Source: Mya arenaria (Eukaryota; Mollusca; Bivalvia; Myida; Myidae). Taken from it: a stretch of DNA of 64,000 bases. The notes beneath the pieces are model-generated. The model was not told where the DNA came from. It searched no databases and saw only the letters and a list, made by a program, of their open reading frames with translations. The position numbers and the translations under genes were made by a program. The DNA lies in assembly GCF_026914265.1 (NCBI RefSeq), contig NC_069126.1:41761237-41825236 (forward strand), read 5' to 3'. Shown here piece by piece: positions 24,426 through 34,600 of the stretch; position 1 is the first letter of the stretch, and each line of letters starts with the position of its first letter.

Positions 24426-26312
24426 CTATTTGAAGGAGTAAACATGCAGGTAGTTAACATCGCGACACCCGATGATGAGTCTATCTTTCTGTTCGTCCAC
24501 AGCGACACACATGGGGCGATTGATATTATGGACAACCACACGGTTAACTTTGCATTTTGTAGATATTTGATGAACGTTGTTGGAATCTTCACCGCAAATA
24601 TATATATTTCCTTCACTGTCTTTTGCGAATCCTTTCGCTTTTTTGAGAACGTTTTCTTTATTCGATTTGTAAAACCATTCACGATTTTGAAGTTTACTTT
24701 CTTGAGAATCAACCGTATAGCAGGTTACTCGTGTATTTTCTGAGAAAACAATTGACAAGCCATCGACTACAGAAACTTGCTTTGCGTTTTTCACATACTT
24801 AATTTTTTTATCATCGGTATTATATGAGATGGTAGCAGCTATTGTATTTCCTCGTCGGATTTCAATATGTACATCATCAGCTGCCGTACTGTCAAAACTC
24901 TCTTTGGTCGCAAACAAAATCATCAGTCGAGAGTCAAACACAGTCAGACTTATTGGCTGGAGCCGAGTTGGAAATCCTATTGGAACCCCTATCGTTGAAT
25001 TGTGTATGAGATGTTTGGTGACTTTCTTCAGGTCTGAATAGCACACATATGCATACTCCCCATCGAAACTCATATCAACCGGCTGTCCTTGAAGCGATTG
25101 TTCGCAAATGAGGTCGAATTTACGGCTGAAGAGTTTAAGCTTACGGTTGCCAAAATCAGTCAGCAGAATTCCATATCGAGACAGATTAACTCCAACAATA
25201 CTGCAATTTTTCGTGTCTGTTGCTGTTTTAATTTTGACAAGCGTGATCATTTGTCCACTTTCTCTTTCTAAGAATGGCTTGGATGGCCTTTGTTTTTCAT
25301 CAGATGTCAAGACAGAAAAGAGGGTCTGTATGGATTTATCCATTTTCTCTATAAGTTTGTTTTCCGAATCTAGATCGTCATGCAATTCATCGCTTGTGTG
25401 TTCCAAGTTGTTAATGTTATCATTGTCCTTCTCCTCTAAAGAAACTTCTGCGATCGTTGTGAAGTCATCAAATTGTTTTACATTCATGAGCGCGATACTT
25501 CGTTGAAGCTGACATTCCAGTGTTTGCAGTTTCTCTTTAAGAGCAACGCGTGTAAGGTCTGTTCGTCGCAGAACAACAGCTATTTGTCGCTTGGTTCCGT
25601 GTTTCAAAAGTGTTTCTATCAACGTCTTATTTCTTTTTATTTCAGTCTCGATTTTTTGACAGCCGTCAATAGATTCTGCTAATTGCATTGTCTCGGAGAG
25701 CGACATTTTGTCTAATTGTGTCTCAAGGTCATCTCTCAAGCCGGTTATATGGTCCTTCCATTTGGCTTCCAGGCTTTGAATGCTGGTTTTAATCTCCTCT
25801 TGCTTCATTGCAACTGCCTTACGTTGCTCTTCCTTTTGTGCTTTTAACGCCTTTATTCTATCTTGAAGTTCTGCTATAATGTTAAGATATAAATCGGCAG
25901 AATCGACAACCCCTAAATCACTTACATTTTCGCATTTCCTATGACTCTCCGTGAGACAGAAAACACAACCCAAAGATTCGTGGTCTTTGCATTCGTATGC
26001 GATGTCATTATCAGGATGAATTTCGCATGTCGATAGTTGCTTAATGGTCGTAAACGGCGATGTGTCAGCAGGAATATCATCATTCTTTAACAGCAAGTGT
26101 TCTCTTGTAACTTTGTTTCTTTTGTGATCGCGACAACAGGTCTGACACAAATACTCGGAACATGTCACACAAAATCCCGTTGCTTCTACAAATGAATCAT
26201 CATACTGGCATGGTTCACAGAAGATTGGTTCTTTCTTCCAATGACATTCATTTTCGTTAATTTCCGTTGACGTTTCCTGGCATTGAATATGCTCTTGAAG
26301 ACTCGTGGCCAT
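24426..26312 (-). CDS. TRIM-like protein, copy E (B-box 1, B-box 2, coiled coil, propeller), intact frame
   Basis: This is a single open frame of 628 codons from ATGGCCACG at 26310-26312 to the TAG at 24426-24428. B-box 1 ligands are complete (C32, C35, C48, C51, C56, C59, H63, H72). In B-box 2 the first seven ligands are present (C96, H99, C108, C116, C119, H124, C127), but the last His is Ser131 (AGT at about 25920, CAT in the others), so zinc binding by that half site may be weakened. The coiled coil spans about 150-290, the linker motif DKSIQT is at 325-330, and the C-terminal propeller includes GNIYICGEDSNNVHQ. It is the duplication partner of copy B. There is no RING. The likely role is a scaffold or recognition protein by family analogy; the specific function is unknown. 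Beyond its 5' side the array ends and unrelated sequence begins. Confidence 0.9.
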   Translation of the reverse strand: MATSLQEHIQCQETSTEINENECHWKKEPIFCEPCQYDDSFVEATGFCVTCSEYLCQTCCRDHKRNKVTREHLLLKNDDIPADTSPFTTIKQLSTCEIHPDNDIAYECKDHESLGCVFCLTESHRKCENVSDLGVVDSADLYLNIIAELQDRIKALKAQKEEQRKAVAMKQEEIKTSIQSLEAKWKDHITGLRDDLETQLDKMSLSETMQLAESIDGCQKIETEIKRNKTLIETLLKHGTKRQIAVVLRRTDLTRVALKEKLQTLECQLQRSIALMNVKQFDDFTTIAEVSLEEKDNDNINNLEHTSDELHDDLDSENKLIEKMDKSIQTLFSVLTSDEKQRPSKPFLERESGQMITLVKIKTATDTKNCSIVGVNLSRYGILLTDFGNRKLKLFSRKFDLICEQSLQGQPVDMSFDGEYAYVCYSDLKKVTKHLIHNSTIGVPIGFPTRLQPISLTVFDSRLMILFATKESFDSTAADDVHIEIRRGNTIAATISYNTDDKKIKYVKNAKQVSVVDGLSIVFSENTRVTCYTVDSQESKLQNREWFYKSNKENVLKKAKGFAKDSEGNIYICGEDSNNVHQISTKCKVNRVVVHNINRPMCVAVDEQKDRLIIGCRDVNYLHVYSFK

Positions 26313-26763
26313 TTTTACAAATAGTTATTTTTGAGTTATAAATTAAACAATAATGTATTCCCATGCAAACACGCTATTCAAGTGAAAATCCGTATAAAAC
26401 TGATAGACAAGTCCGGCAAAGATAACGCAAGTCTGTGTCGCCTTATCTATTAGCCGAATACATTTATACAATGCGTCCGAATCAGTTATATCACATCGAA
26501 ACGATCAACGGCCACTAAAATAGCTATTGGTGTTTTAAACTCAGCCTTAGCTAATTTCGTATTCCATGCCTAGTCATTTGTCCTTGTTATCGTGGCCTTG
26601 GCATTTCTACGTAGCTCCATGGAGTTTTACTGCGTTCCTAAGGAGTTCTAGTTGGTGCATTTCTGCCAACTCTCACGGCACTCTCGCGGCCCTTCAACTG
26701 TGTGCATAGAGTTATCCCGGCGCTACACATTCACTGCGCTGACGGCGTGTTGTTTTCCACTGC

Positions 26764-27008
26764 CTATAAAAACGATATCTCCATCAGTTCTCGATCCTTC
26801 CATTTGAACAGTTGAGACCATGCCCGCCAAAAAAGGCGGGAAGGTGAAGGTGGCTGGGAAATATCAAAGCCCACCGCAAACAGAAGCAAGCCCCGCTTGC
26901 TGTTGCAAATCAGTCATGGTGAAATGCAAGTTTTTTTGCATATTTCATTACTCTATACTGTTTTGTTGGGTTGATTCATTGTCACGCAAACGTCGATTGA
27001 CGCAGTAG
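26764..27008 (+). promoter_or_regulatory. TATA-like promoter candidate followed by a short basic open frame
   Basis: CTATAAAA at about 26764-26771 is followed 50 bases later by GAGACCATGC, a fair start context, and a 62-codon frame (26820-27008) that opens with MPAKKGGKVKV. The layout and the Lys/Gly-rich start recall small histone or ribosomal genes, but the rest of the frame matches nothing I know, and no histone 3' stem-loop is visible. It may be a decayed gene, a retrocopy or chance. The local GC content is higher than that of the surroundings. Confidence 0.2.
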
Positions 27009-27499
27009 AAGCGCATTTGGTGGCTTCGTAAATCGTTGCAAGATCGCAGTAAGAAAAACAAGAAAAACTGTGATACAAAGTATCACAGCGGGCCCACAAA
27101 CAGATCTACCATGTAATTTTTTTGAAGTTGGTGATGTGTGATGTCGAGTCAAGGCTATGAAGGAATTAAAAGAGACCTATTTTGGTAAAACATTAGTATA
27201 TGCACAACTACAGTTTATATTAAACACTTCTTCCAGGTTTCAGTACAACTATAAGTTTTACAGGGGACAAAGTTTTGTGACAGACAAACAGCACTAAATC
27301 AATATGTCTCTTGCTTACTCGGGAAAAGACATACTAAGAGTAAATAAGGCAAACCAAAGTTACAGTTCTTGCACAAGCACAGTTGTAACAGTACTTTTTT
27401 ATATAGGTACCCATTTTTATATTCAGTAACAATTCTCGGGACATTTAGTTACTTATATTGAAAAAAGGTTTCAATATTAGTTAAATCACTATGTAAATT

Positions 27500-27700
27500 G
27501 ACACTAACTTCACAACGCATCAGAGTCAAATTTGCATATATGTTACATTGGTCAGCTGAGGAATTGGTCAGTAACTTATCAATACGGCAGTATCGAGTTT
27601 CCCTAAAGCATACATTGGTCAGCTAAGGAATTGGTCATTAAATTCTGAATGAGGCAGTAATTGGTCATCTATATGCACTGGACCATGAAATGTAATGACC
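27500..27700. repeat. Degenerate TTGGTCAGC repeats
   Basis: The phrase ACATTGGTCAGCT-AGGAATTGGTCA occurs at about 27546 and again at about 27610, with further GGTCA copies at 27650-27715 and near 27990-28045. The period is irregular. There is no gene in 27010-28330. Confidence 0.5.
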
Positions 27701-28329
27701 ATACAAATTCAACACCCCGAGGGGCTTTGTGCGAAATGTGACAACACGCCTTTGAGACTTAATGGACTATACAAGTTAATGAAAAATAATAAATACAAAT
27801 GAAAAGATTACACTTATTTCGCCATTAATTTTTCATGCTTTATTTTTTTACATCATATGAATTTCATAAGCAACAGTTTGCCTTGTTTTCCACAAAAGAA
27901 CTTCGAAAATACAACAGATTAAAGAGAAATCTATATCATTTAAAATGATTAATAATGGATCAATTTTTTTCCCTTCTTTGTCTATATGGTCAGCAATTGG
28001 TCAGCAACTCTACTCTTTTTCTGTATCGTCAGCTAACTTGTCAGCACTTTAGTACGTGCCCAGAAACGTTCCGAAAACAAACTTACGAAAGACAACTCTG
28101 TAAAAAAATAGACTGTGTCTACATTATTGTCAAAAGTAACAAGGTTTATTTAATGACGAGACAATCATTATGGTAAGAACGACAACTCATGTGTTTAAGG
28201 GAAAAATTGTCTATGTCTACATTTTCAGCTCAAAAGTACTTGATTTTTTTAGGAATAAGAGACGCATATTTTCAACCATGTTCTCAAGTCAACATAAACC
28301 TTTTACTCACCACGTATAAAATATAGCGG

Positions 28330-28615
28330 GCCGCTGCAGCAATAAAATTCCCTGTTATCGCCGTAGACGCAGAAGAGCGGTAGACACGCAATGTCACCTC
28401 AGAGAACGCCTTTCAATCGCCATCTATAACCAGAGCCGACGGCGTTTGTTTTGGGCATGCTCAATGTGCGCGCCGTCACTCGGCGTTCCATGCGATCCCA
28501 CCGCGTTTACTGGCGATGCTACTGCGTTGCCACGGCGACGCTTGCGATTCCACTGCGCGCAGATCGGATATTCTGGATTTTTCTTAGATGCCGTCGGAAC
28601 GCGGCCCTAGTGTGA
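28330..28615. other. GC-rich patch, origin unknown
   Basis: The stretch is clearly richer in G and C and in CpG than its surroundings, with abrupt edges (about 28325 and 28615). A 62-codon frame on the minus strand (28519-28707) overlaps it but starts in AT-rich flank and shows no domain. It may be the end of a transposon or a relic of a gene. I cannot assign it. Confidence 0.3.
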
Positions 28616-28979
28616 CACGGGTTTAACAGTATATCTGCTAAGACTATTAAGTATTTTTCAAATACAACATTTGCATCAGAAAAATGTACAAAATGACGTT
28701 TTGACATGCACTACATTGAATAGTGATAGTTTAAACTTTACATTGTTGGGAATGGCTGATACCAATTTTGTAAAAACGTATAGCCAATATATTTGCTCCT
28801 TTTGTATATGTGTGATTGTTCCTAAGTGCATGTATAATTTACATGTCTTGGTGTTAACAAAATTTTAACAGTAAAATAAGATTAATCCCTGCTTGCTAGC
28901 TTTTCCACGCTCCTGTTGATTAAAAATCTCAAATGTTGAAATTAGGATTCTAGGTTTGTTTATTTTTTTGGAACCTGAC

Positions 28980-29880
28980 GCAAAAAATAAGTCGTATTTG
29001 GTATGGCCTTAGGTCTGAAGATATGAGCGACACAAGATGTTGAGGTATATATTGTTCACAAAGTCAATGACTTTAACTTCGGCTTACATAGTTCTCACGA
29101 CCTCAATCAAAAACCGCAGATGAGCAACTTCCTTTATTGACCAATATACCAATCAAGTTAAATGAGTGTTCCAAAATGTCCAATATTTGTTAAAACATAA
29201 TTTTCGTGACTTGAAGGGCGAACATTTTTGTTTCACAGATATCTTGAACCTAACAATGAGAACACTTAAACAGGTGCACAAGCTCACATGTTATAAAATA
29301 GTCCTATCCCATATAAACATTCTAGGTCAATTCGTGTTTGAGATATGTGCGACACAAGACTTTAGGGAGAAAAAACCTCGTACCAAAATGGCAAATCTAT
29401 ATGTATCCGCCAACGTGAGGGCATAATGCAAGCACAAATAATAAAGAATACTTATGTTTGGTATTGAATAGCCACTTTATAAAGTTTGTTCTACTAAAGA
29501 TACCATCCAGTGCAAACATCTGTTGCGTGCCGATCGAGTGTATGTCCAGTATTTGTTTAAGATACGTGCGACACATGATTTTCGTGACACAAAGTTGTGA
29601 TCAATTTTTCTCTCCTTATACTTGAAGGGCAAAAGATGATGTTTCACAGACAACTTAAAACTTACAAGAACCTGAAATCTCAATTAAAATTGGGGCTGCA
29701 CAAAGCTAACATGTTAACAATAGTCTTATCCCATGTTTACATTATACGTAAAATCCTTTTGGAGATTTTTTCGACACAACTGTTTTTGGATAAAAGGAAA
29801 AGGGTAAAGCTATATGCACCTAAAAGTAAGGGCATACTGACAGCAAAGTAATAAAGAAAACTTCTGAAAGTATTGTATAG
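28980..29880. repeat. Degenerate tandem repeat, about 420 bp period
   Basis: The segment 29200-29460 (CTTGAAGGGC, then TTTCACAGA, then ATGTTA, then GTGCGACACAAGA, then GGGCATA, then AATAAAGAA) is repeated in the same order at 29620-29870, with partial copies of the GCGACACA phrase near 29020 and 29565. It lies in the region downstream of RBBP5. There is no gene. Confidence 0.6.
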
Positions 29881-30124
29881 TCACGGCATCAGGCATCAAC
29901 TTTGTCCCAATCCATTAAATAAAGATCTAAACGTATCATATTTGCGAGTGGACTATAGCTCATTTTTTTACAGAATATGTAAAATAATGAATCTTATTCA
30001 AATATGCGAAAACAGTTTTCGATTTTGTTATATTTGCATGACGTTTAGTGTCAAGGCGACCATTTGTAAAACAACTAGTGCACGCTCTGATCTGATCCAA
30101 TCTGTTCTGTTAAACACATGCCAG

Positions 30125-30545
30125 TAAAAAGGTTTTGGAGGGATAACCTTTGATTAAAATTAAAGAATCTACATGTAAGTAACAACATTTACATCATTTC
30201 TTTATGTTTCATAGACCAACCAGCTAGATGGCAATTCTAGACAGACATACACAAAGTAATCAGCGAACGAAGAATGAATCCGGGCATTTTTATTTTCATG
30301 TCAGTAATACATTACAAATATACAAATCATAAAATGCACCATGTTTCATTGGAAATAAAATCATAGAAAATTCATAACTATGATATCAATAACTTGTTTT
30401 AACAAGGGATGTATATCTCAATTTTTTCAAACCAACAGACTCACTCAACCAGTCCTGCCAAGACATAAAGCAGTACCATTCGGAGCTCCTCGGCCATTGT
30501 TTTATTAAAAACAACCTCGGATGCATGCCGGTACATCAGTTGAAG
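30125..30545. repeat. Duplicated 3' end of RBBP5, distal copy
   Basis: It matches 31345-31690 in order and orientation: the AGAATCTACATGTA phrase, the GACCA-CCAGCT phrase, ATGTTTCATTGGAA, and the CAGTCCTGCCAAG splice-acceptor region. The copies are about 1.2 kb apart and separated by a TTAA-flanked element. The duplication gives RBBP5 two possible last exons. Confidence 0.7.
30441..30454 (-). CDS. RBBP5: Candidate alternative terminal exon of RBBP5 (ends GLVE)
   Basis: On the minus strand the acceptor CTTGGCAG is followed by GACTGGTTGAGTGA. Joined to the phase-1 G of exon 15 (32174-32281), it reads Gly-Leu-Val-Glu-stop, giving a 494-residue protein. The proximal copy at 31614-31630 reads Gly-Leu-Val-Lys-Glu-stop from the same acceptor. 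The minus-strand AATAAA (TTTATT at 30289-30294) lies about 150 bases beyond the stop, which is suitable for a polyadenylation site. The preserved acceptor and phase are direct observations; use of the exon is inferred. Confidence 0.45.
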
Positions 30546-30974
30546 TAGTTCGTATTTTTTTGAATTATATCATTAATTTCTATGTAGTATTTTAGCTTGT
30601 ACTTGTTGATCTAAGTTTAAAATTGATTGCCAGTGAAGTGTTTTATTGCAAACATAAATAAGATTGAATCATTCCAAAGATTTAAGTCTCATTAAGTTTA
30701 TCTACTAAATTAAATTACAACGCGATCTACATGCAGTGGACTCAAACATACCGAATTCCGAGTATGTAAACCGTCCATATACATCCGAGGTCGTTTTCGA
30801 TAAATATGGCCGAAGAGTTCCGAATGACAGCAGTACATTTGTACACTTCATCTCATAAACAGACATACACGTATAACATTTCTTCTGTCGTCGAGCATCT
30901 AAAACAATTAGCTACATAACATTTTGTGCTAAGGCGACATTTTGTCTTTTCTATCAATCATGATGAATTGGTTT

Positions 30975-31344
30975 TTAAAGAGACACTCTCATTCAAAATT
31001 AATACATACACATGTAAACAAACATAAATTTTGAGTAATATACCTTTAACTACTTATTACTAATAATGAATTTATGGAAAATATTAATTACTAATAACAA
31101 GACTGTAACCGTGTATTTAAAAGCTGAAAATGCAAAATAATAAATGATGGTGAGTGCTAAAAGATTAACTGTGATCTTTGGTCTCATAAGGTAGAACTAC
31201 TGTTTTCTGCACCTTTCTTTCAAACTAAACTCGGATTCAGTCATTAGAACCATTGTTTTTGACATTTATTCATCCTTTTTGGTATATTAAAACAATTGTA
31301 TTAATTGTGGTAAATCCGATTTGGGAGTAAGAGTGCATCTTTAA
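30975..31344. mobile_element. TTAA-bounded MITE-like element between the duplicated RBBP5 ends
   Basis: TTAA at 30975-30978 and 31341-31344 flanks imperfect inverted ends (AGAGACACTCTCA and, inverted, AGATGCACTCTTA). It is more diverged than the three AGCTGCACTC elements but has the same TTAA habit and a similar length. It supplies a minus-strand AATAAA at 31265-31270 that could polyadenylate the proximal RBBP5 transcript. Confidence 0.5.
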
Positions 31345-31613
31345 GGTACAACCTTCGATCAAGTATAGAATCTACATGTACACAACTAAGTTATGTGTTT
31401 TAGACCAGCCAGCTGGATATTGCATTAATGGAAACTCTAGGAGGAAATGAACACAAGGTTTTAAAAAAATGAAAATGGCATTGTTTTCTAGTCAATAATA
31501 TATTAAACATATACAAACACAAAATGTTTCATTGGAAGTAAATCATAGAAAGTTCAGATCTATGAAAAGTAAACTGCTTTATCATGTGCAAAACACAGTT
31601 TCAAATAGCAGGC

Positions 31614-34600
31614 TTACTCTTTCACCAGTCCTGCCAAGTTATACAGCAGTTCATTTGTACACTACAGCTCATACGTTTGTTCGTGAACAAACTTAGTGAT
31701 CGTGAACAAACGCAGTCCGCATCATTGTGTAAGATTTCTGCATCTTCCATTAAGCATTCGCTTCTTCAATCTGAAAATTATAAGCAAGTAAACTATTGAA
31801 ATGTGATTTCTTAGCTAACTGCGTGTTAAAGTATAAATATTACTTGCATGTTCATGCAATGAGCTACTGTAGTTCTTGCATGCTCTGTTAAAAATACTGA
31901 AACATATGTAAATGACATTGACAAAAACATTAACTGAGCTATTAACACCAAAAAATCCATTGCAGAACTATATACATAAAAACAAAAAACAAACTGTCAT
32001 TTACAAACTTTTATAAAGTAACAACGTTTTATACTTATTCTCAACCTAAAATGTTTGGAAAACAAATTGGACTATGTTGAAAGTGTAAACAATCTAGCAG
32101 GAATAATTAAGAACAAAAATTAAATTAAAATCATTCACATTCCATAAAGATCAAATCCATATTTGCAAATTACCTTTATGTTTGGAGCGATCTGACTTGC
32201 CGGGTTTCACCTTTGTCTTTGTGCTTGGTTTGCGGGGAACTTTCTCATTGGGTTTTTTAATATTTAACAATGGGTGGATCTCTGGAATGGAACAGAATTT
32301 TTTTTATTTTCATTAACATTTATTTATATTTGTGTGCCCTTTATTATATACTTATGTAAAAAAAACAGTACCATTTTGTGTCTTTAATGACAATACCAAT
32401 ATTAAGTTCATTAATAAAAAAAGACTACCTTGCAAGTTACCTTGAATTGTCCCACTGTATGGCCAGGTTACAGCTCTGTATGGCCAGGTTACAGCTCTAA
32501 CAGGCCAAAATACAAGGGATTTTGACCAGTGGCCCTTGAGACTGACTATGACGGTCAATTAACACAGTACACACATATGTCTTAGCAAACATTATTCACT
32601 AAAATGAAGAAACAGAAAAAATTAAATGATCACAATCCATACCATCGGTTGGGGCATTCTCCAGATCAACATCAAGGGCCCTAACTCTGGCCTTTTTGGC
32701 AGAATCAGGGGTGGGCTGTGACCCTTTTCTTTTACTCTGGCTCTCCTCCTGAGGCTAAAAACAAACCAAACACCAGCATTATAAGAAGATTGTATTTGCC
32801 ATATGATTGAATCATACACCAAAATTGCTGCCAAGATTTAGCATATACTGTGTTTGCAAGAATCAGCACAATCAGACATGTGCTTACATTGAATTGTAGT
32901 CTTGCATGTTAAATATGTTTTGAAAGTAGTTCTGATCAAAAGTCAGAAATTACTACAGAGGTAAAGAGGCAGAGTATCTATATTTTCAATGTATCTACTT
33001 TGAAAGTGGTTCCCTTCAACAATTAAAAAATACTACACAGGTAAAAGTGACGGCTCATTCTTATTTTGAATGTTTTTACTTTGTATTTAGTTTGGTTATA
33101 CTGTAAAAAAACAACACATATAAAGAGGCAGAGCATTCATATTTTCAATGTGTTCACTTTTAAAACTGTCCCATCAACAGTAAATAAATTACTAAACAGG
33201 TATAGAGGCAGAGCATTAATAATTTTAATGTTTCACTTTGAAAGAAGTTCCCTTCAAGTCAACAAAAAAATACTACACAGGTAAAGAAAAAGAGCATTAA
33301 TATTTTCAATGGTTTTACTTTGAAAGTAGTTCATAACATCAGACAAAAACTTATACATAGGTATAGAAAGAGAGCATTAATATTTTCAATGTTTTTACAT
33401 TAAAATTAGTTCCGTTCAATAGTCAAGAAATTACTACACAGGTAAAGAGGTTGAACATTCATGCTGATATAAACAACACTCCATCCAAAAGACAAATAAT
33501 GAGGGCAAGGTAAAAATAAGAGAATTAATAATTCACTTACGGTATATATATACTTTTAATCTAGAAAGTGACAGAAAGTCAGGGTACTCACGTCAGGTTG
33601 GAGCGACCAGCCTTCCTCTGGTTCCTCTATCTCTGGGGCAACGGGCAGGTAAAGAAGGGCATCTCCATCGTCATCCTCCTCATCACTGAAACACATACAT
33701 CATATCAATTTATTCATTGTTTTCAAGTATAAAATATAGAACTATTCCCCTATAAAATTATTTCAAATATTATATTTGATTACTTCTGGTAGAAAATAAT
33801 ATTTAATGAATTCTGATTGGTTGTTTCATCTGTCTTTTTCGATCTTTGTCGTGCCTGACACTTGACATTTTATAAAATATCATAAATAATTATCTCATTA
33901 AGTTTGCCAATGTGGTGTTTACTTAATTACACTATGTGCTGCGTTGTCAAATTTATGAAAGAAGGAATTATTAATACTATCCATGTATTTAAAAAAAAAT
34001 AAAAAAAATAAAAGCATACCATTGCTCAAAATATCTGTTGCAAGTTATATCTAATAGTGAACAATACTAGTGGAAATTTACTAATAAGTCAATCACAGGG
34101 GAAGCAACTTTTATTTGAGCTAGACTTATTCTCCCTCTCAGTTGCCTCCCTTTCTATTTTTAATTGATAAAAAAATATTTCTATGATAATGATACTGTTG
34201 TATTTCTTGAGATGGGTGTGAGATGTACAATGACACAAGGTTTCGGTTACAAGTTTACCGTGTGAAGTCTGATTAATAAGTGCTATGAAAATGTACAACA
34301 TCAGTTTATAATAAACAATACATGCAATAGAGTTTATGATTAAAGGGAAGCAATGCAATTTAACTCATTGTCTATTGTTGTGTTTGAGCAGGGTATATAA
34401 TACGACAGATACCATCACAAATGTTATTGAGAATCTATATTTCATGCATATAATGGCTTGTTCTGAGAGATGTGAAGAAATATAATATATAAGGAATTAA
34501 GGTATACAAGGTACACATCATCATCTTAATGCAAGAAGTCTTCTTTTCTTTTTTGAGTTTATAAAGGTCTGCTCACGCCATATAATGATTGCATAATGGC

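Noticed and set aside
28519-28707. 62-codon minus-strand gene with an Arg-rich end
   Set aside because: No homology is recognised. The Arg-rich part reflects the CpG-rich patch.
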